This document shows positions 60,170 through 64,000 of a stretch of 64,000 nucleotides of DNA, piece after piece. Position 1 is the first letter of the stretch, and every line of letters starts with the position of its first letter. The stretch is from Lichenicoccus roseus (GTDB lineage Bacteria > Pseudomonadota > Alphaproteobacteria > Acetobacterales > Acetobacteraceae). Under the pieces are notes generated by a model. It searched no databases. It was not told where the DNA came from and saw only the letters and a list, made by a program, of their open reading frames with translations. The position numbers and the translations under genes were made by a program. The stretch spans positions 248,001-312,000 of the forward strand of contig NZ_VCDI01000004.1 in NCBI RefSeq assembly GCF_005844085.1, read 5' to 3'.

Positions 60170-60685
60170 TCAGAACGCCTTGAAGATCAGGATCATCGCC
60201 AGCGTGTAGAGCATCATCGCGCCGATCAGGATCGGGATCGGCGCCGACCCGCTGCGCAGGGTCTCGCCGGCCTTGGCGCGGAACGAACTCAGCAGTTCCG
60301 GCCAGGTGTAGGAGACGAAGTCGCCCTGGGAGAGGATGTTGATCAGTCGCCCCTCCTCGTCCACCACCGGCAGATGCCGGAACCGCTCGTTGGACATCTG
60401 GCGCAGCCAGTCGATGATCTCGTCATCGGCACGCGCGGTCCTGACCTCGGAGGTCATGATCTCCGAAAGCCGGGTGGTGTCCTGATCCATGTGGTTGCCG
60501 AGCAGGCGGCGCAGCAGGTCACGCTCGGTGACGATGCCCCTCACCCGCCTGGCCTCGTCGGTGATCACCACCGAGCCGATATTGCGCTTGGCCATTATTT
60601 CCACGGCGACCGAGACGAATTCGGTCTCCGGAAGCACCACGGGCGAAGGCTTGCTACTGAATTCCGGCCTATCCTTGATTTGCAT
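60170..60685 (-). CDS. CBS-domain protein with C-terminal membrane segment
   Basis: 171 residues. A tandem pair of CBS domains (VEIMAKRNIGSVVITDEARRV, IVTERDLLRRLLG, SNERFRHLPVVDEEGRL, ILSQGDFV) forms an adenosine-nucleotide-sensing module. It is followed by one C-terminal hydrophobic helix (PIPILIGAMMLYTLAMILIF) that could anchor it in the inner membrane. Single CBS-pair proteins like this act as energy or ligand sensors for unknown partners. It is monocistronic. Confidence 0.88.
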   Translation of the reverse strand: MQIKDRPEFSSKPSPVVLPETEFVSVAVEIMAKRNIGSVVITDEARRVRGIVTERDLLRRLLGNHMDQDTTRLSEIMTSEVRTARADDEIIDWLRQMSNERFRHLPVVDEEGRLINILSQGDFVSYTWPELLSSFRAKAGETLRSGSAPIPILIGAMMLYTLAMILIFKAF

Positions 60686-60852
60686 GGACTGATCCCGCGC
60701 GACCTGCTCGCGGTTTCATCATCGGTCCGGTCCGTCTACAAAACAAGCCAGCACAGGGACGCCCGAGCGGCGCCGCCCTGAGAATTCGCCCTACCGTTAC
60801 GCCGGGGCGACCCGGCGCCCTGCAACCCGATTGACCGCATGAGGTTGAGGCT

Positions 60853-60869
60853 GTCTCATCGGATGAGAC
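60853..60869. promoter_or_regulatory. Inverted repeat upstream of the small zinc-ribbon-like gene
   Basis: GTCTCATC-G-GATGAGAC is a perfect 8-bp inverted repeat 27 bases before the next start codon. It could be an operator or a 5' leader hairpin. Confidence 0.4.
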
Positions 60870-60896
60870 TCGGGAGAGCGGTTGCTGTGCCAGATC

Positions 60897-61076
60897 ATGG
60901 TTGTCTCTGAATTCGTCTGCGTGGATTGCCGCGCCGACATCACGGCCGCCGGATCGGGCCAGGCTTCGGACCGGTGCGGCGTGTGCGACTGGCTGGCGGC
61001 GATGCCGGATCGCCACGACCGTGCCCGCCTTCGTGGGCAGATGCTGCGCATAGGTCTGATCGGTCCCACCCAGTAA
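60897..61076 (+). CDS. Small two-CxxC (zinc-ribbon-like) protein
   Basis: A 59-residue protein with CVDC near the N-terminus and CGVC about 15 residues later, a spacing that suits one zinc ion in a ribbon or knuckle. DWLAAMPDRHDRARLR and a short hydrophobic tail follow. It is not recognised by family. The paired cysteines and an own upstream inverted repeat support a real gene. It converges with the LysR gene. Confidence 0.55.
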   Translation: MVVSEFVCVDCRADITAAGSGQASDRCGVCDWLAAMPDRHDRARLRGQMLRIGLIGPTQ

Positions 61077-61096
61077 CGTTTGACGGACCCGAGGGA

Positions 61097-61990
61097 TCAG
61101 GCCCGCCGGCGTAGCGCCTCGACCAGCAGGGCGAAGGCGGCGGTGGGCTGGCGGCGGCTCGGGTAGTAGAGGTGGTAGCCCGGATAGGACGGACACCAGT
61201 CGGCCAGTACGCGATGCAGCCGGCCGGCATCGAGATCGGGCTGCACCTCGTCCAGCGGCAGATAGGCGAGCCCCAGCCCGGCCAGGGCGGCGTCGCGCAT
61301 CGGCGCGCTGGCGTTGAAGGTGAGCTGGCCGTCAACGCGCACGCGCACCTCCCGGCCGTCGCGCTCGAATTCCCAGGCATACAGGCCGCCGAGGGTCGGC
61401 AGACGCAGATTGATGCATGAGTGCGCGATCAGCTCCTGCGGCGTCTCCGGCTTCGGGCGCCGTGCGAAATAGGCGGGCGCTCCCACCACAGCCGAGCACA
61501 GGTCGGGGCCGATGCGCACCGCGACCATGTCGTGTCCGACCATCTCGCCGATACGCACTCCGGCATCGAAGCGGCCGGCCACGATGTCGGTAAGGCCGTA
61601 CTCGACGGCGAGCTCCACCTTGATGTCGGGATAGTCGGGGAGCAGCCGGGCCAGCACCGGCCACAACACCGACTTCACGGCATGATCGTGGGCGGTGATC
61701 CGGATCGTGCCAGCCGGGCGCTCGCGCAGGCCGCCGATTGCTGCCACTTCCTCGTCGATCTCCTGCAACCGTGGCCCGGCGAAGCGGAGCAGCCGCTCCC
61801 CCGCCTCGGTCGGCGCGACGCTGCGCGTGGTCCGGGTCAGCAGCCGCACGCCGAGCTCAGCCTCGAGGCCGCGCAAGGTCTGGCTCAGGGCGGATTGCGA
61901 CACCCCGATCCGGGCCGCCGCCCGGGTGAAGCTGCGTTCCCGCGCCACCGCAAGAAAGGCGCGCAGGTCGTTCAGGTCCAGCCGCGTCAT
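61097..61990 (-). CDS. LysR-family transcriptional regulator
   Basis: 297 residues. The N-terminal winged helix is DLNDLRAFLAVARERSFTRAAARIGVSQSALSQTLR. The periplasmic-binding-fold effector domain contains GTIRITAHDHAV, RFDAGVRIGEMV and the DVRVDGQL-like RVDGQLTFNASAPMRDAALAGLGLAYLP. It is divergent from the cupin gene with a 100-base spacer, the classical LysR arrangement, so the cupin gene is the likely target. The effector is unknown. Confidence 0.92.
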   Translation of the reverse strand: MTRLDLNDLRAFLAVARERSFTRAAARIGVSQSALSQTLRGLEAELGVRLLTRTTRSVAPTEAGERLLRFAGPRLQEIDEEVAAIGGLRERPAGTIRITAHDHAVKSVLWPVLARLLPDYPDIKVELAVEYGLTDIVAGRFDAGVRIGEMVGHDMVAVRIGPDLCSAVVGAPAYFARRPKPETPQELIAHSCINLRLPTLGGLYAWEFERDGREVRVRVDGQLTFNASAPMRDAALAGLGLAYLPLDEVQPDLDAGRLHRVLADWCPSYPGYHLYYPSRRQPTAAFALLVEALRRRA

Positions 61991-62090
61991 TGGAAAGCCA
62001 GGCTTATAGGGTCGTGCTGGATATAGCGGCTAATCGCCGGACCCGGCACGCCCCATGTGATCAACGGGATCACGCAGCAGGGGAGCTTCG

Positions 62091-62492
62091 ATGGACATCA
62101 CCAGGGCAGGCAGCACGGCCTCCACCAAGGGACCGGCGGACTGGTTCACCGGCACCGTCCGGATCGATCCGTTGTTCGCCGCACCCGATCCGGCACGCGT
62201 CGGCGGCGCGCTGGTCACCTTCGAGCCGGGCGCGCGCACCGCCTGGCATACGCATCCGCTTGGCCAGACGCTGATCGTGACCACCGGGCTGGGCTGGGTG
62301 CAGCGAGACGGCGGCCCGGTCGAGGAGATCCGGCCCGGCGACGTGGTCTGGTTCCCGCCGGGCGAGAAGCACTGGCATGGCGCCTCGGCGGCCACGGCCA
62401 TGAGCCACATCGCCATCCAGGAGAAGCTGAACGGCTCTCCGGTCGATTGGCTGGAGCAGGTCAGCGACGCCGACTACCAGCGCCCGGCCTGA
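62091..62492 (+). CDS. Cupin-domain protein
   Basis: A 133-residue single cupin barrel with both motifs: [20 protein letters not shown] (motif 1, metal His and Gln) and [15 protein letters not shown] (motif 2). This belongs to the common group found beside LysR regulators in proteobacteria and related to carboxymuconolactone-decarboxylase-associated cupins. The enzymatic role is unknown. The ribosome site GGGGAG lies before the ATG. It ends 5 bases from the convergent radical SAM gene. Confidence 0.85.
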   Translation: MDITRAGSTASTKGPADWFTGTVRIDPLFAAPDPARVGGALVTFEPGARTAWHTHPLGQTLIVTTGLGWVQRDGGPVEEIRPGDVVWFPPGEKHWHGASAATAMSHIAIQEKLNGSPVDWLEQVSDADYQRPA

Positions 62493-62496
62493 GGGC

Positions 62497-63465
62497 TCAT
62501 CCGGAACAGCTGGCGCCACCAAGGACGCAGAAGCGCGCGCAGTGCGGGTGGTTGAGGGCGACCGGGCGGGACGCCTCCGCCAGCGTCGCGCCGAGGTCGA
62601 ACTCGGGATCGTACGGAAGCAGCGTGCAGGCGACCACCCGGGCCTGCGCCTCGCCGCGCCGATGCACGACCATCCGGCTGTTCGCGCACATCACGTCGGC
62701 AGGCGACTTGCCAAGGATGCCCCAGCAGGCGGTGCTGATCTCGGGCACGTCGACGGTGGCGTCCATCTCGGGCAGCAGTACGAGGCGGAAACGGTCGGCG
62801 TCGTCGATGGCGAGGCCCTGCGCCGCGAACAAGGCCCGGTAGCCGGCGCGTGCCTCCTCTTCCGTTTCGCCGGCAAGGCGACGCCCCGCCACGGCGGCGG
62901 AAATGTCGTTGGTATGGAGCCAGCGCAGCCCGTCCAGCGCCGGCACCCAGCTGCGCGGACCGCGCTCGGCTTCATGCACGGCCTGGCTGTGATGATCGAG
63001 ACTGATCCGGATCGTCAGCCGGTTGCCGTGCGCCGTGCGCAGGCGCAGCAGGGCGGCCTCGTGCCGGCGCATCGGCCGCATGCCGTTGCTGAGGACCAGC
63101 ACCGCATGGCCGTGCGCCAGGGCAAGCTCCAGCATCTCGATGATGTCCGGGTTCATGAACGGCTCGCCGCCGGTGAAGCCGATCTCGCGCGTGCCGAGCC
63201 GGTGCAACGCGATCTCGTCCAGGAAGCGTGCCATCTCGGCGGCATGCAGATAGACCAGCGCATCGTTGGTCGGCGTGCTCTCGATGTAGCAGTTGCAGCA
63301 GGCGAGATTGCACAAGGTGCCGGTGTTGAACCACAGCGTCTCCAGCGCCCGCAGCGTGACGTGGGCGCGCGGCTCGCCGGCCCGGGTCAGCTCCGGGTCG
63401 ACGAACTTGCCGGCCGCCAGCACCGGCAACGCGACACGGAACGGCGAGGCGCCCGCCGGCCGCAT
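62497..63465 (-). CDS. Radical SAM enzyme of unknown product
   Basis: 322 residues. The cluster motif TLCNLACCNCYIEST gives CxxxCxxC, and FTGGEPFMNPD is the SAM-binding region. The C-terminus holds further cysteines (ACWGI, MCANSR, CTLLPYD, HCARFCVLGGASCSG) that could bind an auxiliary cluster, as in SPASM/twitch enzymes. No precursor peptide was seen nearby. Its ATG at 63465 overlaps the stop of the upstream disulfide reductase gene (TGATG), so both are one operon; a longer GTG start at 63477 is possible. Confidence 0.85.
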   Translation of the reverse strand: MRPAGASPFRVALPVLAAGKFVDPELTRAGEPRAHVTLRALETLWFNTGTLCNLACCNCYIESTPTNDALVYLHAAEMARFLDEIALHRLGTREIGFTGGEPFMNPDIIEMLELALAHGHAVLVLSNGMRPMRRHEAALLRLRTAHGNRLTIRISLDHHSQAVHEAERGPRSWVPALDGLRWLHTNDISAAVAGRRLAGETEEEARAGYRALFAAQGLAIDDADRFRLVLLPEMDATVDVPEISTACWGILGKSPADVMCANSRMVVHRRGEAQARVVACTLLPYDPEFDLGATLAEASRPVALNHPHCARFCVLGGASCSG

Positions 63466-64000
63466 CAGGCGCGCCACCGACGGCTCGCGGCAACCGCGCG
63501 CGCCCAGCGTCTCGGCCAGGTGCCGAAGATTGCCGGCTGCCAGGCTGCGAAGGCGGCGGCTTTCGAGATCTCGCTGCGGGTCGGATAGGCGACGACGGCC
63601 GACATCAAGGCGAACGACGATGCCTTGCCGCCGATGATCTGGGTCCAGGGCAGCAGCAGCTCGCCGGCATGCGCGCCGACGATGGTGACGCCGACGACTT
63701 TCCCACGCGCGTGCACCAGCTTGAGAAAGCCGGCAGTATCCGCCTCGGTCACCGCGCGGTCGTTGCGGGCGAACGGCTCGCTGGTCACCGTCACGTCGCC
63801 ATGCCGATCACGCGCCTCCGCCTCGGTGAGACCGGCCTGCGCCAGCTCCGGATCGGTGTAGGTCACCCGTGGCAGGGCACGCCAGTCCATCCGGGCCGGC
63901 GCGCCCAGAGCGACCTCGCGTGCCACCAGCGCGCCTTCGTAGCCGGCCAGGTGGGTGAAACGCGGACCCGCCCGGCAATCCCCGATCGCATGGATCCGGT
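63465..64000 (-). CDS. Pyridine nucleotide-disulfide oxidoreductase (partial, N-terminus beyond window)
   Basis: The C-terminal 178 residues of a flavoprotein disulfide reductase of the Lpd/MerA type. The visible part starts in the FAD-binding IGDC motif and continues through HLAGYEGALVAREV. The dimerisation domain follows (LPRVTYTDPELAQAGLTEAEA, GFLKLVHARGKVVGVTIVGAHAGELL, AYPTRSEISKAAAF). The usual catalytic His-Glu end (HAHPTxSE) is changed to AYPTRSE, as in the non-Lpd members of the family. The redox cysteines lie beyond the window. It is coupled to the radical SAM gene. Confidence 0.85.
   Translation of the reverse strand, partial: RIHAIGDCRAGPRFTHLAGYEGALVAREVALGAPARMDWRALPRVTYTDPELAQAGLTEAEARDRHGDVTVTSEPFARNDRAVTEADTAGFLKLVHARGKVVGVTIVGAHAGELLLPWTQIIGGKASSFALMSAVVAYPTRSEISKAAAFAAWQPAIFGTWPRRWARAVAASRRWRA

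Overview
The window is about 64 kb of GC-rich, tightly packed chromosomal DNA. It looks like an alphaproteobacterium, most likely of the Acetobacteraceae. That placement is an inference from the gene set: an AarC-type succinyl-CoA:acetate CoA-transferase, PQQ synthesis with a quinoprotein alcohol dehydrogenase, a UPF0262 protein, an ScfR-type regulator and PPDK with its DUF299 regulator. No rRNA, tRNA, CRISPR array, insertion sequence or prophage gene was seen.

1-26 kb is mostly housekeeping and assorted functions. It holds phosphate-binding PstS (cut by the left edge, with a Pho box), an OmpA-like protein and AhcY. A purine module follows (DUF2891, guanine deaminase, NCS2 permease). Next come Ku and LigD for end joining, a glycogen-debranching-type glycosidase, a PAS-GGDEF-EAL protein, a stand-alone receiver, DUF485 plus ActP acetate uptake, a two-component pair divergent from a TonB receptor, and an ABC exporter.

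25-42 kb is a short-chain alkane island. Reading leftward from a sigma54-type promoter near 36.37 kb are a MimABCD/PrmABCD-type soluble di-iron propane monooxygenase (hydroxylase large subunit, reductase, small subunit, coupling protein), an amidohydrolase, a DUF59 protein, a dedicated GroEL-like chaperonin, a sigma54 activator and an outer-membrane channel. Just upstream, a second operon with its own sigma54-type promoter (about 39.94 kb) encodes a zinc alcohol dehydrogenase, a CobW-family GTPase, a WD40 protein and a 58-residue protein. A second AcoR-like sigma54 activator is transcribed divergently from it.

42-50 kb handles C2/C3 products: ScfR regulator, AarC, pyruvate phosphate dikinase, its DUF299 regulator and a thioesterase. 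pqqB, pqqC and pqqD follow on the same strand.

52-60 kb is a quinoprotein alcohol-oxidation island. pqqA, pqqE, a GAF/Fis regulator without an AAA+ domain, and DUF779 run leftward. An aldehyde dehydrogenase, a PQQ alcohol dehydrogenase carrying the Asp-Tyr-Asp signature of lanthanide enzymes, and a fusion of a periplasmic binding domain with cytochrome c run rightward. Together the two islands could oxidise propane or short alcohols to aldehydes, ketones and acids, which AarC and PPDK could feed into central metabolism.

60-64 kb holds small and less characterised genes: a membrane-anchored Rmf/CrpP-like protein, a CBS protein, a two-CxxC mini-protein, a LysR/cupin pair, and a radical SAM enzyme coupled to a flavin disulfide reductase that runs off the right edge.
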